A DNA stretch of 39,925 nucleotides from Helochares maculicollis (taxonomy: Eukaryota; Arthropoda; Insecta; Coleoptera; Hydrophilidae): assembly GCA_033557835.1 (NCBI GenBank), contig JAWQRO010000398.1, forward strand, positions 1-39,925. The letters are read 5' to 3'. The notes beneath the pieces are model-generated. The model was not told the origin of the DNA and made no database searches. It saw only the letters and a list, made by a program, of their open reading frames with translations. The position numbers and the translations under genes were made by a program. The stretch's first letter is position 1. Each line of letters begins with the position of its first letter. This document shows, one piece after another, positions 1 through 11,116 of the stretch.

Positions 1-226
1 AAGAATTTCACCAAATTTTTAACAAACAAGCCTTACTATACCACCTGTCAAAATATATAACTTGTATGCGACTTAAGTGTGAAGTTGGCTGTAAAATATG
101 ATTAGCTCTATTTGTTGGGAAAAAAACGGAATTACTTTCCGAACAACCCAATAGATCGTCGATGTAAGCCTTAGAAATTCATGATAAAAAAATTATAAGT
201 ATCAAAAAAAGTCAATTAATAGTGTA

Positions 227-256
227 CACAGTGCGACAATTAAATTCCGAGACTGA
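227..256 (+). repeat. Left terminal inverted repeat of the mariner element
   Basis: Begins CACAGTGCGACAATT directly after a TA dinucleotide. It pairs with 1503-1532 at 25 of 30 positions. Confidence 0.88.
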
Positions 257-421
257 AGCTATAACTCAGCAACTAGTTGCGGCATCTGTTAAAATTTTAA
301 GTCATAAGAAGATTGCATATATATGAACGTAACCTAAACCTTTTGTTTAAATCGATTAAAATTTATCATTTTTTTTTTGATATTTTGTTTATCAGTTGAT
401 TCTCTTTCATGTCAGACAATA

Positions 422-1454
422 ATGAAGGAACAACGTTCTGCTATTAAATTTTACGCTAAACTTAGCACAAGGGCCACAGAAACGTTCAAAACTATGCAAA
501 AAGTATATAGAAGTGATTGTTTGTCACGGTCAAACACTTTTGAGTGTCACAAGCGATTTTTGAAATGCAGACAATCACTGGAGGACGACGAACATGTGGG
601 AAGGCCAATAAAAACTCGAAGAGCAGATTTAATTCAAAAAGTGCAAGAATTTGCATTGAACGATCACAATGCGACCCTAAGAATGATGGAAGAGGCATTA
701 AACATTAGCAACGAGACAATACGAGAAATTCTTAAGGAAGATTTCAGCAAAAAAAAGATCTGTGCTAAATTTGTTCCGCACACGCTAACCCAAAAGCAGA
801 AATTGATGAAACTGGAATATTCCAGAGAGATTGTACGAGCATAAAATAACAGTTCAATCGTCCTCAAATCAATTGTTACTGGTGACAAGACTTGGTATTT
901 TCAATTTGATCCAAAAACAAAACGTCAAAGAGCCGAATGGAAGTCAAAATCATCACCTCAAGCCAAAAAAATACGCAAAGTTCCATCAAAAATCAAGACA
1001 ATGTTCATTGTTTTCTTCGAAAGCGAAGGCATCATTCACCGTAACTTCGTCACACAAGTCAAACAGTTACTGTTGCTTTCTACTTGGGAGTTTTACAACG
1101 ATTAATGAGAATAGTTCGCCGAATTCTACCAGACTATCGCAGTTCTGATGACTGGTGTGAGTTACACAATAATGCACCAAGTCACACATTATTTATTATT
1201 CGTCAATTTTTGGCGCTAAATCAAGTCTGCGTGTTGAATCATCCGCCGTATTCCCCTGATTTAGCACCATGTAACTTCTCTTTATTTCCAAAAATGAAAA
1301 TGAAGTTGAAAGGACGCATTTTTAATGTTATTGAAACCATCCAAAGAGAGTCTACGCGCATATTAGAGAGAATACCGAGCTTGAGCAGGTATTTGTATCA
1401 CTAATGAATCGCTGTGAAAAGCGTATTGAAGCAGAAGGAGAGTATTTCGAATAA
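422..1454 (+). pseudogene. Mariner transposase pseudogene
   Basis: It resembles mariner transposases of ~345 residues. The N-terminal half is a helix-turn-helix DNA-binding region, with FECHKRFLKCRQSLEDDEH and GRP near the linker and the conserved CAKFVPHTLTQKQK stretch. The catalytic half follows: TGDKTW (first Asp, near 882), HNNAPSH (near 1160) where the family has HDNAP, and HPPYSPDLAP (third Asp, near 1245). The C terminus reads EAEGEYFE before a TAA at 1452-1454. Breaks seen: an in-frame TAA at 842-844, a frameshift around 1060-1090, another around 1385-1395, and the second catalytic Asp changed to Asn. It cannot make an active enzyme. Confidence 0.88.
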
Positions 1455-1502
1455 TGTAATAAAAAAATTAGAATAAAATTGTTTTGTTCCATTTTTATAG
1501 AT

Positions 1503-1532
1503 TCAGTCCTGAAATGTAATTGCCGCACTGTG
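1503..1532 (-). repeat. Right terminal inverted repeat of the mariner element
   Basis: Reverse complement begins CACAGTGCGGCAATT and is followed on the plus strand by TA (1533-1534). It matches the left repeat with five differences. Confidence 0.88.
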
Positions 1533-1534
1533 TA

Positions 1535-2583
1535 TGATTTCTTGTCATACATATATAACTTCATGTAAAATGTCAACCCCTTTCCATGTTAATTTAACAA
1601 GTTTATGGTTGAGGTAAAACTACTACTTTGAATAATGATTGTTGGTGAATAAAACACACTTAGTTTTAAATCCCTTATAATTGTGGCACGATAACACACG
1701 TATTATTGAACAAAATAGCAGTGGTATGGAATCATGACTTCAACAGGAACCTGATTTTTGTTGATAAAGAGATTCGTGTCATTCATGTAAATTATACCAA
1801 TTGCAAAACCTTGACTTAAGTTGCAAATATGCGAAAATATTGTTAATGAACTTATAGAACAAATTAGTCTAGTAAATATTTTCAGATTCTCTGTTTTATT
1901 ATACAATCTATAACATAACGCTGCTATGCATTGTTATGTTAATAGTAAACACCTCAAGTAAGTAAATATATAAATTAGTTGCGCATCACGTATCTACCAC
2001 TTTTTGCAAGCTGAGTCACATGAACAACCGGTACTGAAGGAAATTTGTTTCGGATATGCAACAGCAGTGCCATCAAACTATATTTTGAAGAGTAAATGAA
2101 CAATCGGCAGAGACCTCAATCATTTTCGAAATTCAATAAATTCATCCCAGCAGGGGCGTTATTGCAATAGACTAAATTATCTGGTTTTGAAAAGTTAGGT
2201 TTTATTTCAACGTCACGATATCGAAAATAAGAAATGTTTATGTCGGAAGAAAGTAAAATCCAGTCATTTAATCTAGACCCTTAAAATTTCAGCCTGTTTT
2301 CTTGGTAGTTTCAAATCAGGTTTTAAATCATCACTTTGTGTCAATAAATGCGGCCCTTATAAAGGTGAAGGTTTAAACTTGAATGGGTTTGCTGACTGAG
2401 AACAAATTCTACACTAGAATTCTAACTTTCTGGTTGATTTGCAGGCTTTGGAGCAGGCAGTATAGCACTTTGTGGGACGGGTGTGATGGCCGAAGATAAG
2501 TTTGGATGGTGGATAGATAGATAATTAGATAGAGAGATCAATTTGATGCTGGATTGTGTCGTTAGATTTGGTTGTAATGTCTC
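1535..2583. other. Intergenic, no gene recognised
   Basis: AT-rich sequence with only short shadow frames. The one distinct item is a small imperfect GATA-type microsatellite at about 2512-2534. I see no exon, RNA gene or repeat that I can name. Confidence 0.5.
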
Positions 2584-2691
2584 TTGGTTGAGCTAAACAA
2601 AAATATAATACACTCACATGATCTTTTGATCCTGTCCAAATCATTGGATTGCCAAAAGGCAAATATTTCGGTTCTTGTTTAGCTCAACCAA
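2584..2691. repeat. Perfect 17-bp inverted repeat with a 74-bp loop
   Basis: TTGGTTGAGCTAAACAA at 2584-2600 is exactly matched by its reverse complement at 2675-2691. The identity stops at both ends of the 17 bp. It could be the ends of a tiny decayed foldback element or a chance hairpin. Nothing in the loop identifies it. Confidence 0.6.
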
Positions 2692-3608
2692 ATATAAATA
2701 GTCATATACGCTACACAACTTATACTACGTATGGAGCCCAGGTTTTGGGACTTCATTTTATTTCAAGCATCTGGAAGAACGCTTCTCAAGAACAACCTAC
2801 TGCGTTCAGCTCACTTGAGTATGAAGTACCAAGTCTCGTCACCGATTTGATTGAGGATTCTCCAGAGAATTACTTTGTTAGAAAATTAAATTCAAACAGA
2901 AGACTCTCGAGTGGCTACTTTTAATACAACTTTACTGATGGAGCCAATGAGGACATTCTTTCTCGCTAAGTCAAAAATGTAGAAGATGATTCAGGAGATG
3001 ACTCGAAAGTTTGATGAGAAATTTTAAAAACTGTGTAAATCAAAGTGTTTAACAATTATAATTTGAAAGAAGCGTTTTATTTTTAAAAAATATAATAGCA
3101 GAGAGTGGTCGAGTCTTACAGGTCCATAAGTAAATTCTTGAGTTAAGGACCTAGTGATGATAATTGATAGTTTACAGCTTATTGCACGAAACGACATTTT
3201 AGATGGATTAAACACATTTAATGCGCATCCAATCCCAACAAAATAGCTTCAGACAACTGTTGTCCTTGTCTAAATAAAAAATTGTGGGGGTTTGTGCCTC
3301 CGCGACTCATTGTCAAACGTTCATAAAAAATGCATGATGGAGATGAAAGACATCATATCATACGACAGCAAACTAAGCACAGTAAAGCTGCTGCTCTATA
3401 TCAATTTTTGGGTTCATCTCAATGACCTAAAGTATCAACTTCTTACTAGAAAGTGTTGCGACTATACCATACATAGCTTCTGAAGTCAAAAACAAACATC
3501 GTCTCCTTCCGACAATTGAAATAATTCAGTTAGTTTTTAGACTCAGAACCAACAAGCGTTAGAATTAGGTGTCCAATTTTACTGAAAAACTCAACTAAAT
3601 TCTTAAAC
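2692..3608. other. Intergenic, with one unassigned open frame
   Basis: A plus-strand frame (2649-2924, 91 codons) runs through this stretch and includes the phrase VPSLVTDLIEDSPENYF. I do not recognise it. It has no obvious splice context and could be a chance frame or a fossil exon. The rest (2925-3608) shows only short frames. Confidence 0.35.
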
Positions 3609-5596
3609 TCACACAGCCAAGAACAAATCCAGTTTACAGTTCTTAAGGACTGCTGACTCGGACTGTTCTGGTGTCCTTAGCAATTTTTGTTAACTAAGAA
3701 ATGGATGAAAAATTGAGCTGGACGTCGAAGCACCGAAGAAAATTATTAGGGAAAATCGTCAAATCGATACGCAACTGAAAACGATAAAATAAGACGACAA
3801 AGGTGATCGATACAGCCAAGAACAACACCAGCTTACAGTTCCTAAAGACAGCTGACTCGGACTGTTTTGGTGTCCTTGGCAATTTTTGTTAGCTAAGAAA
3901 TGGATGAAAGATTGAAGTGGACGTCGAAGCACTGAAGAAGATTGTTATGGAAAATCATCAAATTGATACGCAACTGAAAACGATACAATAAGAGGACAAA
4001 GGTGGTCGATACAGGCAAGAAAAAAGGCAGTTCACAGTTCCTAACGACACCTGACTCGGACTGTTCTGGTGTCCTTTACAATTTTTGTTAACTACGAAAT
4101 GGATGAAAGATTGAGTTGGACGTCGAAGCCGTGAAGAAAATTGTTATGGAAAATCGTCAAATTGATACGCAACTGAAAACGATACAATAAGAGGACAAAG
4201 GTGGTCGATACAGCCAAGAAAAAAGGCAGTTCACAGTTCCTAAAGAAAGCTGACTCGGACTGTTCTGGTGTCCTTAGCAATTTTTGTTAACTAAGAAATG
4301 GATGAAAGATTGAGTTGGACGTCGAAGCCGTGAAGAAAATTGTTATGGAGAATCGTCAAATCGATACGCAACTGAAAACGATAAAATAAGAGGACAAAGG
4401 TGATCGATACATCCAAGACAAATGCAGTTTACAGCTCCTAAGTACAGCTGACTAGGACTGTTGTGGTGTCCTTAGCAGTTTTTGTTAGCTAAAAAATGCA
4501 TGAAAGATTAAATTGGACGTCGAAGCACTGAAGAAAATTGTTGTCGAGAATCGTCAAAACGATACGCAACTGAAAACGATAAAATAAGAGGACAAAGGTG
4601 GTCGATACAGCCAAGAAGAAATCAATTTACAGATTCTAAGGACTGCTGACTCGGACTGTTCTGGTGTCCTTAGCAAGTTTTGTTAGCTAAGAAATGGATG
4701 AAAGATTAAATTGGACGTCGAAGCACTGAAGAAAATTGTTGTGGAGAATCGTCAAAACGATACGCAACTGAAAACGATAAAATAAGTGGTTAAAGGTGAT
4801 CGATACAGCCAAGAAGAAATGCAATTTACAGATTCTAAGGACTGCTGACTCGGACTGTTCTGGTGTCCTTAGCAAGTTTTGTTAACTAAGAAATGGATGA
4901 AAGATTGAAGTGGACGTCGAAGCACCGCAGAAAATTGTTATAGAAAATCGTCAAAGCGATACGCAACTGAAAACGATAAAATAAGTGGTCAAAGGTGATC
5001 GATACAGCCAAGAAGAAATGCAATTTTCAGCTTCTAAGGACTGCTGACTCGGACTGTTCTGGTGTCCTTAGCAAGTTTTGTTAGCTAAGAAATGGATGAA
5101 AGATTGAAGTAGACGTCGAATCACTGAAGAAGATTGTTATGGAAAATCGTCAAATTGATACGCAACTGAAAACTATACAATAAGAGGACGAAGGTGATCG
5201 ATACAGCCAAGAAAAAATCCAGTTTACAGGTCCTAAGGACAGCTGACTCGGACTGTTCTGGTGTCCTTAGCAATTTTTGATAACTAAGAAATTGGTGAAA
5301 ATTTGAATTGGCCGTCGAAGCACTGAAGAAAATTGTTGTAGAGAATCGTCAAAACGATACGCAGCTGAAAACGATAAAATAAGAGAACAAAGGTGATCGA
5401 CACAGCCAAGAAAAAATGCATTTATCAGCTCCTAAGGACAGCTAAATCGGGCTGTTCTGGTGTCTATTTTTTTTGACTAAGAAATGGATCATATATTGAA
5501 TTGGACGTTAAAGCACTGAAGAAAATGGTTATGGAGAATCGTCAAAACGATACTCAACTGAAAACAATTAAATAAGAGAACAAAGATGATCGATAC
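3609..5596. repeat. Tandem array, ~199-bp unit, about 10 copies
   Basis: The phrase GATACAGCCAAGAA recurs at 3809, 4008, 4207, 4406, 4604, 4802, 5001, 5200 and 5399. This gives a period of 198-199 bp, with a first partial match at ~3611 and an end near 5592. Each unit also carries CTGACTCGGACTGTTCTGG, AAGAAATGGATGAAAGATT and AAAATCGTCAAA. Units differ by scattered substitutions and small indels, so this is an old array rather than a fresh duplication. A minus-strand frame of 62 codons is open in several units (3694-3882, 4092-4280, 4687-4875). Because the unit is not a multiple of three, frames do not join across units. It is most likely satellite-type DNA. Confidence 0.93.
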
Positions 5597-7804
5597 TTTC
5601 GGTTCAATGCAGAAATGCTCAGAAGTTGAGGATAATTTTGCTGATGGTTTTATAAAACGTAGAAATTTAGCCCTTTAAAGACTCTAAATGTCAATAGTTT
5701 GAACTAAGAAGACGCAAGGGGTTCCCTGGCCAAATCGAAGCGAATGACCGTTAATTTCGTTTGTGGATGTGTGTGCATGCATTGTTCTTTTCTCACAATG
5801 ACCATGAGGCATCAGGCCGGCGACATGAAAAAGGTCCAAAGAATTAACATAAAATACTGGTTTGACCAGTCACCCTTTCTGTGTCCAGCTTGAAGGAAAG
5901 GACTATACCGGAACTTGGCACCCCATTCCTCCGGTCCCTAACCTGAGGGCATTAAAATAATGTTATCGTATTGCTCTAATCTGGCCGAACTTTCTCATGG
6001 CACGTACGATTTTTATGAAGCGCTCTCGAACTTTTTCCCTGCGGAATTTTATTCGTCCAATTCCGATTTTTCGGCCGGCCTACACTAAATTGCAGCGAAC
6101 GCGTTACAGCCTGTTTAACTGCTAGCTTTCATGTTTGGGAATTCACCCACTTTTATATTCAAACTGCACAATTTGGGTAATTCGATAAAGCGTTGTTTTC
6201 AGGGAGACAACAAGTGGTTTTAACAGATTGTACAGGAACAAATTTTGTAATTCATTCAGATTTATTTTTTGTTGGTTTATTGAAGGGTAGGTATGTAAAT
6301 AAAATGGGGTTTTTATACCGTTTTACCTGTCGACAGGTAGATCATTACTTATGCACCCTACCCTCCGGTGCGGCTTTGTATGTACAAGGCATCTTTGTTA
6401 GGTGAGCTTCCTAGACTTTTTACGTGATTGTCCGACCCAACCGATCGTGGGAACTTCATATAATTATAAAAATCATTAATTGGTGCGATTCGTTCATTTG
6501 CCAGTTTTTAAAATTCTGCTCGGCTACTTCCAGGCAAATCTCTCTGGGGGAGAATGTAAAATTCCGTCTGCTCAGATTACTGTTATTAACAGATAATATG
6601 GCGATTTAATGGCGGTAGAGAGTCACTAACGGCAGCACCGGCAGGAGGAGTGCATATTGGTAACAGTAGTGGTAGTAGTCGGAACATTTTGTAACGTAAC
6701 TCGTCGTAATATAATTATTAAAGTGACCGCAAATTGCCATCAATATCCACTAATTGATACCGGAAGTTAAGGACTCTCCTCTCCCCGCCGCCCACTTCCT
6801 TTGTCAACTCCCATAATATAAATATTAAAGCGAAGAAAATGGCGAAACACATTTTTCAACTAATTGAACTTTAACCTGCCTTTGTTTAATTTTAGGTTAT
6901 TAGAACGTTAGACTTCCTGACGCCGTAATTTGTTTACTCGAAAAACAGCCCCGCTAAATCTATATACATACAACCAGGCACTTAACCGTGTTTTATGCCT
7001 TCGTCATTTTTACACTGTTTATCAGGATAAAGTTAAGGACGCGTGCTAAGTGCATGTAATGGACGACAAAAGTGGAGATTTTTCCGCTCTTCATGTTCCG
7101 CAACTGTTTATATAATAAAACAAAGACGATTAAATCCCTTCTTCCTACAACTCGTCTAAATATTTAAATTTGCAAATGTATAGAAGCGAGCTTACATGCC
7201 TGACTCTCACATATCGATAGATTTTTTTGCAAGTTGTGAGGAAGATTCCAGTATAAGATTTTCATGTCTCTTGTACTAACAGCCAAAGATTCAATTGCAC
7301 GCGCGTCTTCCGTAGTTGCTGATTCTGCGAGGACGACAACGTGTCAGCCTCGTTTTCTTCCAACTTGAGTTTTAATACAAACAAAACGTATTTTCCGCTC
7401 ATCATTCTTTGACTAGATTAAATATGTGATACCTCTGGTGAAGAGATCAAGTTTCGGAGCCTGACTCTTCTACGATTTCGTTTGAATAATGATCTTAGTA
7501 TTGTACAATATGGAAAAGCATCCCAATTTGTACTGATTGCAATACAGTAATGTCTCACGGATTGCATCTGCTTCCGCCTTAAATGAATATTAGTGAGAAT
7601 GAAGAAGAACAGTTTACGCTTAGTGACACAGTCTAGGCGACAGTCAGAAGAGTTTGCGATTTGAAGCTTACTGTTAAAAACTGGTAGTAGCCAGAAAATT
7701 GCGTGTGGAGACGAAAGTAATAGTTGTTCTTAGATGATGTCGATCTAGATCATCTCCAAAATTGGCAGTTTAACAATATGATGACCCAAAGAAAGGTTTC
7801 TTAA
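5597..7804. other. Unique GC-richer intergenic stretch between two tandem arrays
   Basis: By eye this stretch is less AT-biased than the rest of the window and does not repeat internally. Parts such as 5820-5960, 6040-6110, 6600-6660 and 6770-6800 look clearly GC-richer. It holds a perfect 14-bp palindrome at 6325-6338. Short plus-strand frames at 6193-6405 and 6424-6609 match nothing I recognise. A possible acceptor (TTTTCAG before 6202) and donor-like GTAGGTATG (near 6288) are not enough to call an exon. It may be conserved non-coding sequence or an unrecognised gene portion. Confidence 0.35.
6325..6338. other. Perfect 14-bp palindrome
   Basis: ACCTGTCGACAGGT reads the same on both strands. 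It contains two overlapping CAGGTG/CACCTG-like half-sites (ACCTGTC, GACAGGT), a form some dimeric DNA-binding proteins prefer. No function is shown. Confidence 0.5.
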
Positions 7805-9990
7805 TGTCGATTAGGCGATGAGCTTCCAGCCACGCTTAACAAGTAACAGTAGGATGTCTCCCATCAAGAGTCAGAAAGGCAGTGTATGTTGCCTTCTATA
7901 GAAGAAGCAGATAACTCAAAGATGTCCAGCATAAAATTAGAGGAATCAATGGCTACAGAGAAAGATTGGAGGTTCTTCCGCCTCTGTTCGCATTGCGGTG
8001 AGGCAAATCTTTACTACTCCATATTCCAGAATTGTCCTAATTGAGGCTTTAATAGATCGGGAGAAGAATTCTTTGGTCCTATCCTCATGGGATGACAAAT
8101 AAGCACATGCTTTTCACTGTCGATTAGGCAATAAGCTTCCAGTAACGCTTAAGAAGTAACAGTAGGATGTCTCCCATAAAAAGATTTGAAGCCAGAAAGG
8201 CAATTTATGTTGCTTTATTAAGAAGAAGCAGATAACTCAAAAATCTTCAGCATAAAAGCAAAGGAATCAATGCTACAGAGAAAGATTGGAGGTTCTTCCG
8301 CCTCTGTTTGCGTCGCGGTCAGACAAATCTTCAATACTCCCTATTCCAGAATTGTTCTAATTGAGGCTTCAGTAGATCGTGAGAGAAATTTTTGGATCTG
8401 ATTCTCATGATATGACAAATAAGCACAAACTTTTTACTGTTACTTAGGCCATATGCTTCCAGTAGCGCTTAAGAAGTTGCAGTAGGACGTCTCCCATCAA
8501 GAGTCAGAAAGGCAGTGTATGTTGCCTTCTATAGAAGAAGCAGATAACTCAAAGATCTCCAGCATAAAATCAGAGGAATCAATGGCTATAGAGAAAGATT
8601 GGAGGTTCTTCCGCCTCTGTTCGCATTGCGTTGAGACAAATCTTTACTACTCCATTTTCCAGAATTGTCCTAATTGAGGCTTCAGTAGATCGTGAGAGAA
8701 ATGTTTGGATCTGATTCTCATGATATGACAAATAAGCACATACTTTTTACTGTTACTTAGGCCATAAGCTTCCAGTAGCGCTTAAGAAGTAGAAGTAAGA
8801 TGTCTGCCATAAAATACCAGAAAGGCAATGTATGTTGCCTTCTTTAGAAGAAGCAGATAACTCAAAGATCTCCATCATAAAAGTTGAGGAATCAATGCTA
8901 CAGAGAAAGATTGGAGGTTCTTTGGCCTCTGTTCACATCGTGGTCAGACAAATCTTTAAGACTCCATATTCTTGAATTATCTTAACTGAGACTTCAGTAG
9001 ATTGCGAGAGAAATTCTTGGATCTGATCCTCATGAGATGACAAATAAGCACATGCTTTTTACTGTCGATTAGTCGATAAGATTTCAGTAACGCTTAAGAA
9101 GTAGCAGTAGGATGTCTCCCACCAAGAGTCAGAAAGGCAGTGTATGTTGCCTTCTATAGAAGAAGCAGATAACTCAAAGATCTCCAGCATAAAAGTAGAG
9201 GAATCAATGCTACAGAGAAAGATTGAAGGTTCTTCTGCCTCTGTTCGCATCGCGGTCAGACAAATCTTTACTACTCCATATTCCAGAATTGTCCTAATTG
9301 AGCCGTCAGTAGATCCTGAGAGAAATTCTTGAATCTGCTCCTCATGATATGACAAATAATCACATGTTTTTTACTGTCGATTAGGCGATAAGCTTCCAGA
9401 AACGCTTAAGAAGTAGCAGTAGGATGTCTTTCACCAAGAGTCAGAAAGGCAATGTATGTTGCCTTCTATAGAAGAAGCAGATAACTCAAAGATCTCCAGC
9501 ATAAAAGTTAAGGAATCAATGCTACAGAGAAAGATTGAAGGTTCTTCTGCCTCTGTTCGCATCGCGGTCAGACATATTTTACTACTCCATATTCCACAAT
9601 TGTCCTAATTGAGCCTTCAGTAGATCCTGAGAGAAATTCTTGCATCTGCTCCTCATGATATGACAAATAATCACATGTTTTTTACTGTCGATTAGGCGAT
9701 AAGCTTCCAGTAACGCTTAAGAAGTTGCAGTAATACGTCTCCCACCAAGAGTCAGAAAGGCAGTGTTTGTTGCCTTCTATAGAAGAAGAAGATAACTCAA
9801 AAAACTCCAGCATAAAAGCAGAGGAATCAATGCTATAGAGAAAGATTGGAGGTTCTTCCGCCTCTGTTTGCATCGCGGTCAGACAATTCTTTAATACTCC
9901 ATATTCCAGAATTGTCCTACTTGAGGCTTTAGTTGATCGTAAGAGAAATCCTTGGATCTGATCCTCATGGTATGACAAATAAGCACATGT
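7805..9990. repeat. Tandem array, ~312-bp unit, about 7 copies, open on both strands
   Basis: The junction phrase TGTCGATTAGGCGATAAGC or a variant starts at 7805, 8118, 8438, 8751, 9063, 9375 and 9686, so the unit is 311-320 bp. Shared phrases include GATGTCTCCCA, CAGATAACTCAAAGATC and CAGAGAAAGATTGGAGG. The unit does not resemble the 199-bp array nearby. A unit of 312 is 104 codons. On the minus strand many units keep a ~100-codon frame ending at the same TAA (reading NRQ then stop): 9059-9355 gives 98 codons and 9682-10014 gives 110. On the plus strand a second frame starting MLPSIEEADNSKISS is open (9144-9332). Indels break other copies. Its origin is unknown; satellite DNA or an amplified coding fragment are both possible. 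Confidence 0.92.
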
Positions 9991-10014
9991 TACAAATTCA
10001 GACATTTTGCACAT
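9682..10014 (-). CDS. Unrecognised 110-codon open frame at the edge of the 312-bp array
   Basis: This is the one array-derived frame in which an ATG could be checked. The start codon lies at 10012-10014, in sequence just outside the repeat, and the frame then enters the last repeat unit. Legible phrases are SYHEDQIQGF, RTILEYGVLKNCLTAM, AEEPPIFLYSIDSS, NKHCLSDSWWE and NFLSVTGSL. It has no signal peptide or membrane segment that I can see and no family that I recognise. Internal units encode the same protein but, where I looked, without an ATG. It may be a chance frame in repeat DNA, and expression is unproven. Confidence 0.2.
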   Translation of the reverse strand: MCKMSEFVTCAYLSYHEDQIQGFLLRSTKASSRTILEYGVLKNCLTAMQTEAEEPPIFLYSIDSSAFMLEFFELSSSSIEGNKHCLSDSWWETYYCNFLSVTGSLSPNRQ

Positions 10015-11116
10015 CTACTTCATATGTTGGTTATATTGAAGCTTAATCTGGGTCCGTCCAATATCGTTGTCATAAAATTGATCGAATTTTCGGTTGACGA
10101 GCAAACTTTGCTCGCATCGAGGTAACTTTATGGAATTATTTCCTAGAGGATATACTAGACAATGCAATTATTTTATCTCGTGATGAAAGATGGGAACCAA
10201 TACCGTGGCACAAAATATGTGTACGTATAATGAAATCTGGCCGTTTGGTTATATTATATGCAAACAAGCTATATCTACTGCTTCTGGTAACCGACAATAA
10301 TGCAAGAAAACACTTTTTGTTCGGGAAAAACAATATATAAAAACAAAAGAAAATAGTGAAAACGACTGTAACTGACTTCAGATTACTCGCTCATAAAAAG
10401 AGGATTTTACGCGCCTTCAAAAATAAATCCATCAATCCTAAAATATACAGGAAATAAACTATAAGAATTGATAAACGATTTAATTCCATTTTTACTGAGC
10501 AAGTGCTTTTAATGTATGTAATTGCTCAGAAACTCAACGAGTATATTTAATGTCTTACAAATTGGATGAAGACGCAAGACACTGAATTGAAGAAAAATAT
10601 GAAATTAGGGATTTGGACACATCTTTATATTCTGAGCACTTCTGAAGTTAGCTTTGACCACTTTCAGTATGATCTAAGTGTGTCTAACGCTTAGCTAGTC
10701 TCTCGCTCCGCCTGTTTTTGTCCTCATACTTGTATTAACAAAAATGAAAATATGTGCTTAAGTTGTCAATTCCATCATATCACTTTAAGTAGATGAATCC
10801 CGCTTATGATATGAGTACAAGCATTTGCTCGAAACTGCCTGATCAGCACCCATTTGTGCTACTCAAAAACAACACTAGTGAGAGTAAGTATATTTTTTAG
10901 TGATAATGATATAGTGCTTGTTAATAAATTCAATACGTGATTTCCAGATTTTACAAAAATATTACACATGAGAAAACAAAAACCTAATATTACCTTTTTA
11001 AACCGCGTTCTAAGACATCAAATTCATCATAATTGTAGTTTAAAAATTCTACAAGAGATTTGCAGACTGTTCCATTCCATATCTGCATGAAGTAATATTT
11101 GGTATATTACCATATA
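9991..11116. other. Intergenic, no gene recognised
   Basis: AT-rich sequence with short frames only. It contains a near-perfect 17-bp palindrome at 10098-10114 (CGAGCAAACTTTGCTCG, central base unpaired). No exon or known repeat is seen. Confidence 0.5.

Larger units (their letters stand above)
227..1532 (+). mobile_element. mariner-family DNA transposon, near full length, inactive
   Basis: This 1,306-bp element is bounded by ~30-bp inverted repeats and flanked by TA on both sides (225-226 and 1533-1534), the target duplication expected of a mariner. The left repeat starts CACAGTGCGACAATT; the right one, reverse-complemented, starts CACAGTGCGGCAATT. I count 25 of 30 matching positions. The size fits the usual ~1.3 kb of mariner elements. 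Inside is one broken transposase gene on the plus strand. With ends intact and gene dead, it could at most be moved by a transposase encoded elsewhere. Confidence 0.9.

Noticed and set aside
3609..5596. Repeated 62-codon minus-strand frames as a tandem gene family.
   Set aside because: The unit length is not a multiple of three, no unit has a promoter or signal context, and the frames follow from repeating one sequence; left as a satellite.
7805..9990. CRISPR-like array.
   Set aside because: Whole units repeat head to tail with no distinct spacers, and the setting is a eukaryotic genome.
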